From Streptomyces sp. NBC_01478 (GTDB lineage Bacteria > Actinomycetota > Actinomycetes > Streptomycetales > Streptomycetaceae), in assembly GCF_036227225.1 (NCBI RefSeq), contig NZ_CP109444.1:9343501-9407500 (forward strand): a stretch of 64,000 nucleotides of DNA, read 5' to 3'. The translations under genes were made by a program, and so were the position numbers. The notes beneath the pieces are model-generated. The model was given only the letters and a program-made list of their open reading frames with translations. It was not told the DNA's origin and made no database searches. Shown here piece after piece: positions 54,363 to 63,913 of this stretch. How positions within the stretch are numbered: position 1 is the stretch's first letter; the number at the start of each line of letters is the position of its first letter.

Positions 54363-56198
54363 TCAGGGCGTCTTCCAGAGGGTCAGCTCGGTGACGTAGT
54401 CGCGGGCCGCGATGCCGGAGGCGTCCTTCTGGACGACGACGTCCTTTATTTCGAGCAGCGCCAGGTTCTTCTCGTCGGTGACGGTGCACAGCAGCGTGCC
54501 CTTGGTCAGTTCCTTGGCCTGGTCGGCGTCGGCGAGTTGGGAGGGCAGCGCGTTCGCCGCCGCGCCCGCGGCGCACTGTTCCGGCGTGAGGCCCGCGCTC
54601 TTGCCCGCGGTCGTCACGAGGTTCAGGGTGTGGGCGGTGCCCCACTCGGCGTACTGCAGCTCGGCCCCGGTCGTCGAACTGGAGGCGTGGGTGTCGATCT
54701 GCGGTGCGTCCAGGTCGACGTTGGTGTACGAGCTGCGGCCGGTCGTGAACTGCGCGCGCAGGGTGAGCGGTTTGGCCTTGAAGACCGTGGTGTACCCGCT
54801 CGGCGTCGCGCTCGCGCTCGTGCTGGTGCCCGTGCTGGGCGACGAGGTGGTCTTTCCGCCGCTTCCCTGCGCGGCGGTGTCCTTGTCCTTGTCGTCGTCG
54901 CGGGTGAGGACCCAGGCCGCGGCGGCTACGACCACGACGGCGAGCGCGGCGGCGCCGACGACCAGCGGGGTCCGCTTGCGGGGCGGTGCCGCAGCCGAGG
55001 GCGCCGGGGCGGACGGGGGCTGCGGCTGTCGTGTCGGGGCGGACGGGGGCCGCGACTGCCGTCCTGGGGCGTGCTGCGTCGGCTCGCCGGGCCCCGGCTC
55101 CGGTACGTGGGTGGGCGTATATCCGCCGGGCGCCGGGGAGTTGGGCCCCACGGCACCATCGGCCCCGCCGCTCCCAGTCCCGCCACCAGGCGGCACGGTC
55201 GTCGCGCCGGCCGCACCCGCGCCCGTCGAGGCACTCGCGAGGCTCGCGTCAGCCCCCGGCGCCCCCAATTCCCCCTGCTCACCGGCAAGTTGCTCCTGCC
55301 GGGCGATGTCCGCCGCGACCGCCGCAGGCAGCCAGTCGGTGAAGTCCCGCAATGAGCGCCCCGCCAACTCCTGGCACAGGTCGGCCAGTTCGGCCGGGGT
55401 CGGGCGGGCGGCCGGGTCGGCGGTCAGGGTGCGTTCCAGGACCGTGCGCAGCGGCTCGGGGTAGGACGTCAAGTCCGGTGGGCGGAACTCGGTGTTGGCG
55501 ATCTTCGTGGCCAGGGTGATGGCCCCCGAGTCGCCGTACGGGTGGCGGCCGGTCGCGGCCACGGCGGCGATCAGGCCGAGGGAGAAGACGTCGGCGGCCG
55601 GGGTCTGTTCCTGGCCGTTCGCGTGCTCCGGCGACATGAACTGCGGGGTGCCGATGAGCCCGCCGCTGCGGGTGAGCTGGGTCGCGTCGGCGGCCCGCGC
55701 GATGCCGAAGTCGATGATCCAGGGGCCGTCGGAGCCGACGAGGACGTTGCTCGGCTTCATGTCCCGGTGGATGACACCGGCCTTGTGCACGGCCTGCAGC
55801 GCCTCCGCCGCACAGCCGGTCAACTGGAGCACCGTGGGCAGCGGGAGCGTCCCGTGCACAGCGAGGACCCGGTCCAGGGCGAGGCCGGGGACGTAGACGG
55901 TGGCGAGCCAGGGCTGTGGTCCGGTGGTGTCGTGGTCGACGACCGGGACGATGTGGTAGCCCTGCACCCGGCGTGCGGAGCTCGCCTCCTGCTCGAAGCG
56001 GCGGCGGAACTCCTCGTCCTGGGCGTACTCCCGGCGGATCACCTTGAGGGCGACCGGCTGGTTGCCGCGGGTGCGCGAGAGATAGACGGAACCCATGCCG
56101 CCCTCGCCGATCCGGGCGAGCAGCCGGTAACCGGCCACGTCCCGTGGGTCGTCCGGGCCCAACGGTCTCAAGTGGTCAGCGTGTCCAGCGTTGTTCAA
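54363..56198 (-). CDS. Membrane-bound Ser/Thr protein kinase
   Basis: 611 residues. An N-terminal Hanks-type kinase domain: glycine loop IGEGGMGSVYL near residue 31, Lys in VALKVI, catalytic HRDMKPSNVLV near residue 144, DFGIARAAD, and the activation-segment end GTPQFMSPEHANG. A Pro-rich linker follows (~310-420), then one membrane helix (VVGAAALAVVVVAAAAWVL) and a ~170-residue external domain without PASTA repeats. That domain contains LTPEQCAAGAAANALPSQLA. It is divergent from an FHA-domain protein, a likely phosphopeptide-binding partner. A CTCGCC-T-GGCGAG palindrome (56213-56225) lies just upstream. Confidence 0.92.
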   Translation of the reverse strand: MNNAGHADHLRPLGPDDPRDVAGYRLLARIGEGGMGSVYLSRTRGNQPVALKVIRREYAQDEEFRRRFEQEASSARRVQGYHIVPVVDHDTTGPQPWLATVYVPGLALDRVLAVHGTLPLPTVLQLTGCAAEALQAVHKAGVIHRDMKPSNVLVGSDGPWIIDFGIARAADATQLTRSGGLIGTPQFMSPEHANGQEQTPAADVFSLGLIAAVAATGRHPYGDSGAITLATKIANTEFRPPDLTSYPEPLRTVLERTLTADPAARPTPAELADLCQELAGRSLRDFTDWLPAAVAADIARQEQLAGEQGELGAPGADASLASASTGAGAAGATTVPPGGGTGSGGADGAVGPNSPAPGGYTPTHVPEPGPGEPTQHAPGRQSRPPSAPTRQPQPPSAPAPSAAAPPRKRTPLVVGAAALAVVVVAAAAWVLTRDDDKDKDTAAQGSGGKTTSSPSTGTSTSASATPSGYTTVFKAKPLTLRAQFTTGRSSYTNVDLDAPQIDTHASSSTTGAELQYAEWGTAHTLNLVTTAGKSAGLTPEQCAAGAAANALPSQLADADQAKELTKGTLLCTVTDEKNLALLEIKDVVVQKDASGIAARDYVTELTLWKTP

Positions 56199-56339
56199 GA
56201 TGATCGGCCCCCCTCGCCTGGCGAGTGATCGTACCGGTGCAACCCGGTCATCCGGAAGTGTCCGAGGAGATCGGGGAAACAGGGCGAAGTTCGGGGAGAA
56301 TCAGGGCAGTTGACGGTTCCGTCGGACGGTGAGGCGTGC

Positions 56340-57485
56340 ATGGAACAACATCTGTCCCCTTCGGCGGAGGGCGCCGACTATCTGCTGGAACTCTCCAACG
56401 TCGTACGCCAGACCTCCATCGGCCCCCGGGGACCGCGCTCGCTGCGCCGACTCGGGCTCGTCCTGCGGGCGTTGACGGAACTCACCGGGGACCCCGACGT
56501 CTCCGTCTACCTGGTCGCCGACACCAGTCTGCTGGGCGGGCACCGGGAGTTCGGCGATCCGGCCGAGGTCCGGCGGCTGCGCCGGTGGGTCGCCGAGGGG
56601 CTGGTCGAGGAGGTGGACGACGCGGACGAGCGGATCCTGGACCTGGCGAGGATGACCGGCACCCGGGTCGTCACCGGGGACCAGTACGTCGACCATCGCG
56701 TCGAACACCCGTGGATCCAGGGGAACACCTGGCAGTTCCTCAGACCCGAGCCCCGCCCCGACGGTTCGGTCGCCCTCGTGGCCATGGACATGGGCGTGCG
56801 CACGGAGGCCGAGATCTCCTACCGCATGGAACTCGCGGCCCTCAAGAAGCAGGGCCTGCTCGGCCCGTCCCGCACCCCGCTGACCCAGGTCATCATGCGC
56901 AACTGGCGCTGCCCGGAACCCCGTTGCACGCTGTACGACGTCCGCAGGGGTGTCCGCGTCCTGCTGCCGCGCATCCGGCGCGGGGTCCCCACCTGCGAAC
57001 TGCACGGCGCCCCGCTGGCCGACGAGGGGCCGAGGCCCGCCGCCGCCCAGCTCAAGGTCGTCATCAACCGTGTCTGCGTGGCCCGTTACACCCTCGACGA
57101 GGGTTCCGAGGCGCATGTCGGACGGCTGCCGGGACCCGAGGGCATCGCCCTGCACCGTCTGCTGTCGCCGGAGGTCGCCGCGCAGGTCAGCCGTCGGCAT
57201 GTGGCGCTCTCCGCGCGCGGCGGGACGGTCCTGGTCCGTGATGTCAGCACCTACGGGACGCGGATGCGCGGAGCCGGCCGTAGAGGCGTGCATGGTCCTT
57301 GGGAGACGCTGCCGCCGGGGGCCGACCGGTCCTTCCGGCCCGGCGACGAGGTCGAACTCGCCCCCGGTGTCGTCCTCACCCGCAGCGGCCGGCGTTTCCC
57401 CGCCGAACTCGCCGACGCCTGGCGCACGGAGGCCGGCGGGACCGCCGTACCGCCCACTGCGGCGGCACCCACGCGACGGGTCTGA
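56340..57485 (+). CDS. FHA-domain protein with N-terminal PIN/NYN-like region and zinc-binding segment
   Basis: 381 residues from ATG 56340; a TTG 30 bases upstream is in frame but has no ribosome site. Residues ~50-125 look like a PIN/NYN nuclease: VSVYLVADTSLLGG (Asp61), VDDADERILDLARMTGTRVV and TGDQYVDHRVEHPW. These supply acidic residues in the order of Zc3h12a-type nucleases. A probable zinc site follows: CPEPRC near residue 192 and CELH near 219. The C-terminal ~130 residues are an FHA domain (EAHVGRLPGPEG, SRRHVALSARGGTVLVRDVS, YGTRMRG), which binds phosphothreonine. The gene is divergent from the Ser/Thr kinase. Nuclease activity is inferred. Confidence 0.82.
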   Translation: MEQHLSPSAEGADYLLELSNVVRQTSIGPRGPRSLRRLGLVLRALTELTGDPDVSVYLVADTSLLGGHREFGDPAEVRRLRRWVAEGLVEEVDDADERILDLARMTGTRVVTGDQYVDHRVEHPWIQGNTWQFLRPEPRPDGSVALVAMDMGVRTEAEISYRMELAALKKQGLLGPSRTPLTQVIMRNWRCPEPRCTLYDVRRGVRVLLPRIRRGVPTCELHGAPLADEGPRPAAAQLKVVINRVCVARYTLDEGSEAHVGRLPGPEGIALHRLLSPEVAAQVSRRHVALSARGGTVLVRDVSTYGTRMRGAGRRGVHGPWETLPPGADRSFRPGDEVELAPGVVLTRSGRRFPAELADAWRTEAGGTAVPPTAAAPTRRV

Positions 57486-57490
57486 CCGCA

Positions 57491-57537
57491 AAGGGGAGTT
57501 GGCGGTGCGATACCGGACTGCACCGCCAACTCCCCTT
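57491..57537. terminator. Perfect 18-base hairpin, bidirectional terminator
   Basis: AAGGGGAGTTGGCGGTGC (57491-57508) and its exact reverse complement (57520-57537) flank an 11-base loop. It lies between the convergent FHA and M1-peptidase genes, ending 4 bases before the peptidase stop codon. Confidence 0.85.
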
Positions 57538-57540
57538 CCG

Positions 57541-59400
57541 TCAGCCGATGATGCGGTGCGTCGTCCAGAACGAGGTCAGGTCCGTGGTCGTCGCGGCCTG
57601 GGCCGCCGCCTTGAACTCGGCCGTGGTCGAGACGCCGTACCAGTGCGAAGTGGCGTAGTCCTTCAGGAGTTTGGCCATCACGGTGTCACCGAGGGTGCGG
57701 CGCAGGTCGTGCAGGGCGCACTTGCCGTAGCCGTAGACGACGGTGGAGTAGCGGGACGAGTGGGCGTCCCAGTAGGCCATCGAGTTGGTGATGTTCTCCG
57801 CCGTGGAGGCCCAGGAGACGTTGTTCCAGCAGTTGGTGCCGGTCAGGCCCTGGGCCAGGTCGGTGGCGTAGTCGGTGAACGCCTCGTCCAGCCACGGGTT
57901 GTTGTACTCGTCGTCGCCGACGATGCCGTAGAACCACTGGTGGCCGATCTCATGGGTGAGGGCCGTGGTGCTGACCAGGTCGAGGACGAAGCCGGGGTAC
58001 TCCATGCCGCCGAACCAGAAGTTGTTGTCGATGACGGCGTCCAACTCGCCGTACGGGTAGGCCCCGAAGCGGCCGGCGTGGGCGTCGACCGCGGACTTGG
58101 CGGTGGTGAGCATCGACTGGGCGTTGGCCGAACTGATGCCGGTGACCGAGTAGATGTTGATCGGGGTGCCCGCCGTCGACGTCCCCGAGATCTTGGCGAA
58201 CGGGCCCGCCGCCCACGCGAAGTCGCGGACCTTGGACGCGGTGGCCGTGGTGACCGTACGGCCGCTGGTGCCGGGGGTGTCGACCGAGGCGCCGGTGGCC
58301 GGGACCAGCAGGGTGGTCGGGTGGTCCAGGGTCACCTTGAAGTCGGCGGCCAGGGAGTAGAAGGACTCGCCGTTGTTCGTGTACGGGTCCAGGTGCCAGC
58401 CCGAGCCGTCCTTGACCGCGAGGACCGGCAGCGCGTTGCCGATCATGCTGAACGCGCCGTCGTAGCCGAACCGGTCGGCGCCGCTCGGGACGGTGATCCC
58501 CAAGTCGAAGCCGATGGTGGTCGATTGACCCTGCGCGAGCGGGGTCGGCAGCGCGATCTGGAGGGCCGTGCAGGCGACCGAGAGGGCGCCCGCGGTGCCG
58601 CCGGTGACATTGGTGACCGTGATCGGCGGCGCGGAGCAGGTGCCGTGGTAGTTGTCCCACAGCCGCAGGTACACCTCGGTCAGCGGGGTCGCCGAGGCGT
58701 TGGTGAAGGTCGTGCTCTCGTGGCCGGTCCAGACCGTGCCGGCGGTGTTGCTGCTCAGGCTCACGGTGTACGCCGGGGCGGCCGGCGTGCGCGTCGAGTC
58801 GGCCGGCGGGGCCGTGTCGCCCGAGGTGTTGAGGGCGATGTCGTCCACGACGAAGCTCGTCTGGAGGCTGGAGTCCTCGACGCCGGAGAAGGCGAGGCTC
58901 ACGGTCTGGCCGACGAACGCCGACACGTCGAACGACTTCTGGACGTAGCCGGTGGCCTTGTTCAGGTTCGAGTAGGTCGCCAGCGTCGTGCTGCCGATCT
59001 TCGCCGTGAGCTTGTCGTACGCGGTCGACGAGGTCGTCTCGGCGGTGTCGATGTGCAGCCAGAAGGTGAGCGTGGCACTGGCGCAGCCGGACGGGATCGT
59101 CACGCTCTGGGAGAGCGTGTCGGTGTGCGTGCCGCCGGTGCCGTCCAGCCAGGCGAAGCTGGTGCCGCCGTGGGCGCTCTGGCCGGTGCGGCTGGTGATG
59201 ACGGTCGTCGAGGACTGGGTCCAGGACGAGGTGCCGCTCTCGAAGCCGCCATTGGTGACCACCTGCGCCGGGGCGCAGGCGGCGGCCACGGGAGCCGCGG
59301 ACTGCGCGGCGGCGGCCGGGGTGACGGGGAGCGAGAGGGCGGCCACCGCGGCGACGGCGAAGACGCCGGCGGCGAGGGTTTTGTGGGGGGTCGATCTCAC
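57541..59400 (-). CDS. Secreted M1-family metallopeptidase
   Basis: 619 residues from GTG 59400, with AAGGAG 6 bases upstream. The signal peptide ends near [10 protein letters not shown]. Residues ~45-200 form a beta-sandwich ([35 protein letters not shown]) of carbohydrate-binding or P-domain type. The M1 domain has the substrate motif WFGGMEYPG, the zinc site [19 protein letters not shown] (HExxH) and the third ligand in [10 protein letters not shown]. It would act as an extracellular aminopeptidase. The adhesion-like N-terminal domain is an addition to the core family. Confidence 0.92.
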   Translation of the reverse strand: MRSTPHKTLAAGVFAVAAVAALSLPVTPAAAAQSAAPVAAACAPAQVVTNGGFESGTSSWTQSSTTVITSRTGQSAHGGTSFAWLDGTGGTHTDTLSQSVTIPSGCASATLTFWLHIDTAETTSSTAYDKLTAKIGSTTLATYSNLNKATGYVQKSFDVSAFVGQTVSLAFSGVEDSSLQTSFVVDDIALNTSGDTAPPADSTRTPAAPAYTVSLSSNTAGTVWTGHESTTFTNASATPLTEVYLRLWDNYHGTCSAPPITVTNVTGGTAGALSVACTALQIALPTPLAQGQSTTIGFDLGITVPSGADRFGYDGAFSMIGNALPVLAVKDGSGWHLDPYTNNGESFYSLAADFKVTLDHPTTLLVPATGASVDTPGTSGRTVTTATASKVRDFAWAAGPFAKISGTSTAGTPINIYSVTGISSANAQSMLTTAKSAVDAHAGRFGAYPYGELDAVIDNNFWFGGMEYPGFVLDLVSTTALTHEIGHQWFYGIVGDDEYNNPWLDEAFTDYATDLAQGLTGTNCWNNVSWASTAENITNSMAYWDAHSSRYSTVVYGYGKCALHDLRRTLGDTVMAKLLKDYATSHWYGVSTTAEFKAAAQAATTTDLTSFWTTHRIIG

Positions 59401-59529
59401 ACGGAACTCCTTATACGGCGGCCGGGATTCCGGCCTGCTCGGTGGCCGCCCGGCCGGACTGGGTGTTCCGGTGGGCGGCCGCGGGAACGCGCGTAGCTGT
59501 TGCGTGATCGCGGGGGAAGCTTCGCAGAT

Positions 59530-59638
59530 TTGACCGGGCCATGCCATAAAAAGAAGGAAGTGTGCGCATGGAGTGGAGGAAGGTGCGGCGAGCGGGCGGA
59601 GGCAGCCGTGTGCATGCCCACGTTGACCGGGCCATGCC
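59530..59638. repeat. Exact 16-base direct repeat between the M1 peptidase and Pit genes
   Basis: TTGACCGGGCCATGCC occurs at 59530-59545 and again at 59623-59638, 93 bases apart, in the shared upstream region. It could be a pair of regulator sites. The GTTGACCGGGC core of the second copy resembles a PHO-box unit with one mismatch. Confidence 0.6.
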
Positions 59639-59692
59639 TCGATTTGGCCTCCGGTTGGCCGAATGTACGCCTTCGATTGCTTCCATCGAGCG

Positions 59693-60847
59693 ATGGACCA
59701 CATCACGTTCCTCGTGGCGGTCGTCATCGTCACGGCCTTGGCCTTCGACTTCACCAACGGATTCCACGACACCGCCAACGCGATGGCGACGTCCATCGCC
59801 ACCGGGGCGCTGAAGCCCAAAACGGCGGTTCTGATCAGTGGGGCTCTCAACCTCGTCGGCGCCTTCCTGTCCACGGAAGTCGCCAAGACGATCTCCGGCG
59901 GCATCGTCGACGACACCCTGGTCACTCCGGGGATGATCTTCGCGGGGCTCGTCGGGGCGATCCTCTGGAACCTCCTGACCTGGCTGCTCGGGCTCCCGTC
60001 CAGCTCCTCGCACGCGCTCTTCGGTGGCCTGATCGGTGCCGTCTGGGTCGGCGCGGGCTCCAACGGGGTCCACTTCGACAAGGTCGTGGAGAAGATCCTG
60101 ATCCCCGCGGTCGCCTCCCCGCTCGTGGCCGGAATCGCCGCTCTCCTCGCCACCTACCTGGCCTACAAGATCACCGCCCGGGCCCGCAAGGACTCGGTCA
60201 CCAAGGGCTTCCGGCTCGGCCAGATCGCCTCGGCCTCGCTGGTCTCCCTCGCGCACGGCACGAACGACGCCCAGAAGACGATGGGCGTCATCACCCTGAC
60301 CCTGATCTCCGTGGGCGCGCTCGGCCACGACGCCGGTCCGCCGGTGTGGGTGATCGCCCCGGCGGGACTCGCGATCGGCCTGGGCACCTACATCGGCGGC
60401 TGGCGCATCATCCGCACGATGGGCAAGGGCCTCACCGACATCCAGTCCCCGCAGGGCTTCGCGGCCGAGGCCGCCTCCACGACCGTCATCCTCACCTCCG
60501 CCCACCTGGGCTTCGCGCTGTCCACCACGCAGGTCTGCTCCGGCGGCATCCTCGGCGCGGGACTGGGCAGGCGTCTTGCCGAGGTGCGCTGGGGCACGGC
60601 CGGCCGCATGGTCATCGCCTGGCTGGTCACCCTGCCGGCGGCCGCCGCGGTCGGCGGTCTGTCCGCGAGCGTCGTCAAGCACGGCGGCAACCTCGGTACG
60701 GCCCTGATCGCGCTGATCGCCGCCGCCGTGGCCGGATCCATCGTGATCGCCTCGCGCCGCAACCCCGTGCACGCGGACAACGTCAACGAGACCCACGAGG
60801 TCTCCATCCGTGGCGGCGCGTCCACCGACGTCCGTACGGCCGCCTGA
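59693..60847 (+). CDS. pit: Low-affinity inorganic phosphate transporter (Pit)
   Basis: 384 residues from ATG 59693. About ten membrane helices with the duplicated PiT signature: [20 protein letters not shown] near residue 19 and [20 protein letters not shown] near residue 180. The family imports phosphate as a metal-phosphate complex with protons. It is followed after 17 bases by a small membrane protein and then PPK2, forming a phosphate module. The upstream region contains the 16-base direct repeats. Confidence 0.94.
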   Translation: MDHITFLVAVVIVTALAFDFTNGFHDTANAMATSIATGALKPKTAVLISGALNLVGAFLSTEVAKTISGGIVDDTLVTPGMIFAGLVGAILWNLLTWLLGLPSSSSHALFGGLIGAVWVGAGSNGVHFDKVVEKILIPAVASPLVAGIAALLATYLAYKITARARKDSVTKGFRLGQIASASLVSLAHGTNDAQKTMGVITLTLISVGALGHDAGPPVWVIAPAGLAIGLGTYIGGWRIIRTMGKGLTDIQSPQGFAAEAASTTVILTSAHLGFALSTTQVCSGGILGAGLGRRLAEVRWGTAGRMVIAWLVTLPAAAAVGGLSASVVKHGGNLGTALIALIAAAVAGSIVIASRRNPVHADNVNETHEVSIRGGASTDVRTAA

Positions 60848-60864
60848 GTCAAGGGAGTTGAGCG

Positions 60865-61098
60865 ATGAGCCTGGACTGGAACGCTCTCGGCGAGGTCGCC
60901 GCGGTGAGCATCGGCGTGACCGTCGGTGTGGTCGTCATCTTCGCGCTGGGCATCCTGGGCCTCGCCCGGGTCGAGGCCGCCCGCGAAGTGGACGGCGGCA
61001 CACATGCCCTGGGTTTGACGCAGGCGGGGTTGTGCTTTCTCGCGTGTGCGGCTGTCGTGGCATACGGCATCTACCTGATCGTGCCGCAGTTCCACTGA
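60865..61098 (+). CDS. Small two-helix membrane protein
   Basis: 77 residues; GGGAG lies upstream of the ATG. Two hydrophobic helices (VSIGVTVGVVVIFALGILGL and AGLCFLACAAVVAYGIYLIV) are joined by a short charged loop, VEAAREVDGGTHA. It is 17 bases after pit, and a homologue is, from memory, the usual companion of Pit in Streptomyces. It may be a transporter accessory subunit; no direct evidence of function is present. Confidence 0.85.
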   Translation: MSLDWNALGEVAAVSIGVTVGVVVIFALGILGLARVEAAREVDGGTHALGLTQAGLCFLACAAVVAYGIYLIVPQFH

Positions 61099-61168
61099 GC
61101 GCGACCGATCACCACGGATCACCACCGATCACCTCTGAGCCACTGAACCCCCTTGAGAGGAGGCCGGG

Positions 61169-62059
61169 ATGACCGAACTGCTGAGTGGGCTGCGGGTCGA
61201 CTACACCGACGCCGACGACCCGGTGCTGGTGCGGCCCGACGGCAGCACGGTAGACACCTGGCGGGAGAACTACCCGTACGAACAGCGCATGGAGCGCAGG
61301 GAGTACGACTGGCACAAGCGGCTCCAGCAGATAGAACTGCTGAAGCTGCAACGCTGGATCAAGGAGACCGGGCGCCGGCTCGTCATCGTCTGCGAGGGGC
61401 GGGACGCGGCCGGCAAGGGCGGCACGATCAAACGGTTCACCGAGCACCTGAACCCGCGCGGCGCCCGCGTGGTCGCCCTGGAGAAGCCGAGCGAGCGCGA
61501 GAGCGGTCAGTGGTACTTCCAGCGCTACGTCCAGCATCTGCCGACCGCGGGCGAGATCGTGCTGTTCGACCGGTCCTGGTACAACCGGGCGGGCGTGGAG
61601 CGCGTGATGGGGTTCTGCTCGGACGACGAATACCGCCGTTTCATGCGCCAGGCCCCGCTGTTCGAGCGGATGCTGGCGGACGACGGCATCGACCTGATCA
61701 AGTTCTGGTTCTCCGTCTCACAAGGTGAACAGCGCACCCGTTTCACGATCCGCCAGGTGGATCCCGTACGGCAGTGGAAGCTCAGCCCGATGGATCTGGC
61801 CTCGCTGGACCGCTGGGACGACTACACGGCCGCCAAGGTCGCCATGTTCCGGGAGACCGACACGGAACACGCGCCCTGGACCGTGGTGAAGAGCAACGAC
61901 AAGAAGCGGGCCCGCGTCGAGGCCATGCGCAGCGTGCTGGCCCGCTTCGACTACGCCGACAAGGACGACGAGGTCGTCGGCAGCCCCGACCCGCGCATCG
62001 TGGGCGAGGCGGCCACGTTGCTGGAGGCGGGGGAGGACGACACGGCGGCGGTGTTCTAG
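61169..62059 (+). CDS. ppk2: Polyphosphate kinase 2 family protein
   Basis: 296 residues; GAGAGGAGG lies about 5 bases upstream. PPK2 enzymes move phosphate between polyphosphate and nucleotides. Walker A is CEGRDAAGKGGTIKRF near residue 76. The second Asp of the site and the lid follow in LFDRSWYNRAGVERVMGF near 131. KFWFSVSQGEQRTRF and KLSPMDLASLDRWDDY are typical of the short one-domain class. It is 70 bases from the small membrane protein. Together with Pit, this suggests linked phosphate uptake and storage or nucleotide charging. Confidence 0.94.
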   Translation: MTELLSGLRVDYTDADDPVLVRPDGSTVDTWRENYPYEQRMERREYDWHKRLQQIELLKLQRWIKETGRRLVIVCEGRDAAGKGGTIKRFTEHLNPRGARVVALEKPSERESGQWYFQRYVQHLPTAGEIVLFDRSWYNRAGVERVMGFCSDDEYRRFMRQAPLFERMLADDGIDLIKFWFSVSQGEQRTRFTIRQVDPVRQWKLSPMDLASLDRWDDYTAAKVAMFRETDTEHAPWTVVKSNDKKRARVEAMRSVLARFDYADKDDEVVGSPDPRIVGEAATLLEAGEDDTAAVF

Positions 62060-62090
62060 GGGCGTGGTCCTTCGGGGTCGGGGCCAGGCC

Positions 62091-62477
62091 CTAGTCGCCG
62101 TCGCGCGGCACGAGTGTCACCCGGTGGAAGTTGCAGCCGGTCATGGGCGGGCTCCCGGACGGGGGCCCGCCCGCGTGTGCCTTGAGGGCGACGCTGACCA
62201 GGCTCAGCAGCAGGTCGACGTCCGTCTCGCAGTCCAGGTGGACGGTCACCCAGCGGGAGCCCGGGATGATCCGGATCGCGGTCGACTCGCTGAGATCGTG
62301 GTGGAAGCGGAGGATGGCCCCGACCGTGAGATGCAGGTCCACATCGTGGTCGGAGTGGAAATGCACGATCTCGCTGTGGGCGGACCGCAGCGCCCGCCCC
62401 GTGCCGCAACTGGCCGGGACCGCGCTGAGGTCGCGCCAGCCTTCCAGTCGCTGCATGGCTCGCTCGGCCAGGGTCAT
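62091..62477 (-). CDS. Small DUF5519/luciferase-domain-like protein
   Basis: 128 residues with no signal or membrane helix. Pieces include MQRLEGWRDLSAVPASCGTG, SEIVHFHSDHDVDLHLT and RIIPGSRWVTVHLDCETDVD. The HFHS/DLHL strand pair resembles DUF5519 (Luciferase-named) proteins, by memory only. It ends 32 bases from the convergent ppk2 gene. The function is unknown. Confidence 0.75.
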   Translation of the reverse strand: MTLAERAMQRLEGWRDLSAVPASCGTGRALRSAHSEIVHFHSDHDVDLHLTVGAILRFHHDLSESTAIRIIPGSRWVTVHLDCETDVDLLLSLVSVALKAHAGGPPSGSPPMTGCNFHRVTLVPRDGD

Positions 62478-62545
62478 GTGCCCATCGTGGACTGCTCACC
62501 GCTTCGCAACCAGAGGTTGAGCGATTTGTAACCGGGGCGTGAGGT

Positions 62546-62577
62546 ACCGCACACCTTGAGGGTGTGGGGTGTGCGGT
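62546..62577 (-). terminator. Hairpin after the aminotransferase gene
   Basis: ACCGCACACC (62546-62555) and GGTGTGCGGT (62568-62577) form a 10-base stem with a 12-base loop, 12 bases beyond the aminotransferase stop. Confidence 0.65.
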
Positions 62578-62589
62578 GCGCGAAACGGG

Positions 62590-63876
62590 TCAACTCCCCT
62601 CAGCCGCAAGCTTTTCGTACCCCACCAGCCGCACGCAGGTCGCCACTCCCTCGATGATCTCCTCGATCTCCGAGGCGTCCGGGAAGGAGGGGGCGATCCG
62701 GATCGTCCGGTCCCTGGGGTCGTCGCCGTACGGATGCGTGGCGCCCGCCGGTGTCAGCGCGAGCCCGGCGTCGGCCGCGCGGCGCACCACCTCGCCGGCG
62801 CACCCGTCGAGCACGTCGAGGGTGATGAAGTAGCCGCCCCTGGGCGTGGACCAGGTCGCGAGGCCGGTGTCGCCGAGCCGCTCGGTGAGGATGCGCAGCA
62901 CGGTGTCGAACTTGGGCCGCAGCAGCTCACGGTGCTTGCGCATATGGGCCCGCACCCCGTCGGCGTCGCGCAGGAACATCGCGTGCCGCAGTTGGTTGAT
63001 CTTGTCGGGCCCGATCGAGCGCTTGGCGCTGCAGTTGCGCAGCCAGGCCACGTTGGCCGGGGACGAACCGAAGAAGCCCACGCCCGCACCGGCCAGCGTG
63101 ATCTTCGAGGTGGACCCGAAGACGAAGGCCCGGTCCGGGTGCCCGTGCTCGGCGCAGGCGGCCAACAGGTCGGCGATCTCCACCTCTTCGTCGGTGAGGT
63201 GGTGCACGGCGTACGCGTTGTCCCAGAAGATCCGGAAGTCGGGCGCCGCGGCCGGCATGGCGGCGAGCCGTCGTACGACCTCGTCGCTGTAGCAAGTCCC
63301 GTCCGGATTGCTGTACTTGGGTACGCACCAGATGCCCTTGACCGCCGGGTTCTCGGCGACCAGCCGCTCCACCACGGCCATGTCGGGGCCCTCGGCGGTC
63401 ATCGGCACCGGGATCATGTCGATGCCGAAGCGCTGGCACAGCGCGAAGTGCCGGTCGTAGCCGGGGACCGGGCACAGGAACGCGATCCGCTCCTCGTCCG
63501 CCCAGCGGCGCGCCGCCCCCGGCAGCGTGCCGAGCAGCGCGTGCACCAGGCAGTCGTGCATCAGCTCCAGGCTGGAGTTGCCCACGGCGAGCAACTGCCC
63601 GGCCGGCACCTGGAGGAACCCGGCGAAGATCTGCCGGAGCTCCGACAGCCCGTCCGCGCCACCGTAGTTGCGGCAGTCCGTGCCGTCGGCGGAGGTGTAG
63701 CGGCCGGCGGGCAGCGTGAGGAGTTCGGCGGACAGGTCGAGCTGCCGGGCGGAGGGCTTGCCGCGGGTCAGGTCGAGGGACAGCTTCTTCGTGAGGAGGG
63801 CTTCGTAGTCGCTCCGGGCCGTGTCGAGGCGGGCCGGGAGGGAGTCGGCGCTGTGCGCGGGTGAGGGAGGGGTCAC
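62590..63876 (-). CDS. Class I aminotransferase (aspartate aminotransferase subgroup like PF12897)
   Basis: 428 residues from GTG 63876; the frame extends upstream without support. PLP fold type I: LDLTRGKPSARQLDLSAELL near residue 32, YGGADGLSELRQIFAGFL, the cofactor-ring Asn in RIFWDNAYAVHHL, and the Schiff-base Lys in FGSTSKITLAGAGVGFFG. The C-terminal substrate Arg lies in RTIRIAPSFPDASEIEE. This subgroup contains aspartate or alanine aminotransferases distinct from classical AspC. The message is probably leaderless. Confidence 0.9.
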   Translation of the reverse strand: MTPPSPAHSADSLPARLDTARSDYEALLTKKLSLDLTRGKPSARQLDLSAELLTLPAGRYTSADGTDCRNYGGADGLSELRQIFAGFLQVPAGQLLAVGNSSLELMHDCLVHALLGTLPGAARRWADEERIAFLCPVPGYDRHFALCQRFGIDMIPVPMTAEGPDMAVVERLVAENPAVKGIWCVPKYSNPDGTCYSDEVVRRLAAMPAAAPDFRIFWDNAYAVHHLTDEEVEIADLLAACAEHGHPDRAFVFGSTSKITLAGAGVGFFGSSPANVAWLRNCSAKRSIGPDKINQLRHAMFLRDADGVRAHMRKHRELLRPKFDTVLRILTERLGDTGLATWSTPRGGYFITLDVLDGCAGEVVRRAADAGLALTPAGATHPYGDDPRDRTIRIAPSFPDASEIEEIIEGVATCVRLVGYEKLAAEGS

Positions 63877-63884
63877 GGAGGTCG

Positions 63885-63913
63885 ACGCTACAAAGCCGCG
63901 GGTCGCACCACAA
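63885..63913 (-). promoter_or_regulatory. Promoter of the aminotransferase gene, leaderless type
   Basis: On the minus strand TTGTGG, a 17-base spacer and TAGCGT end about 8 bases before GTG 63876. No Shine-Dalgarno sequence is present, which fits leaderless start. Confidence 0.5.

Noticed and set aside
59621..59631. Full PHO box upstream of pit
   Set aside because: GTTGACCGGGC matches only one unit with a mismatch, and no adjacent 11-base repeat exists, so PhoP control is not claimed.
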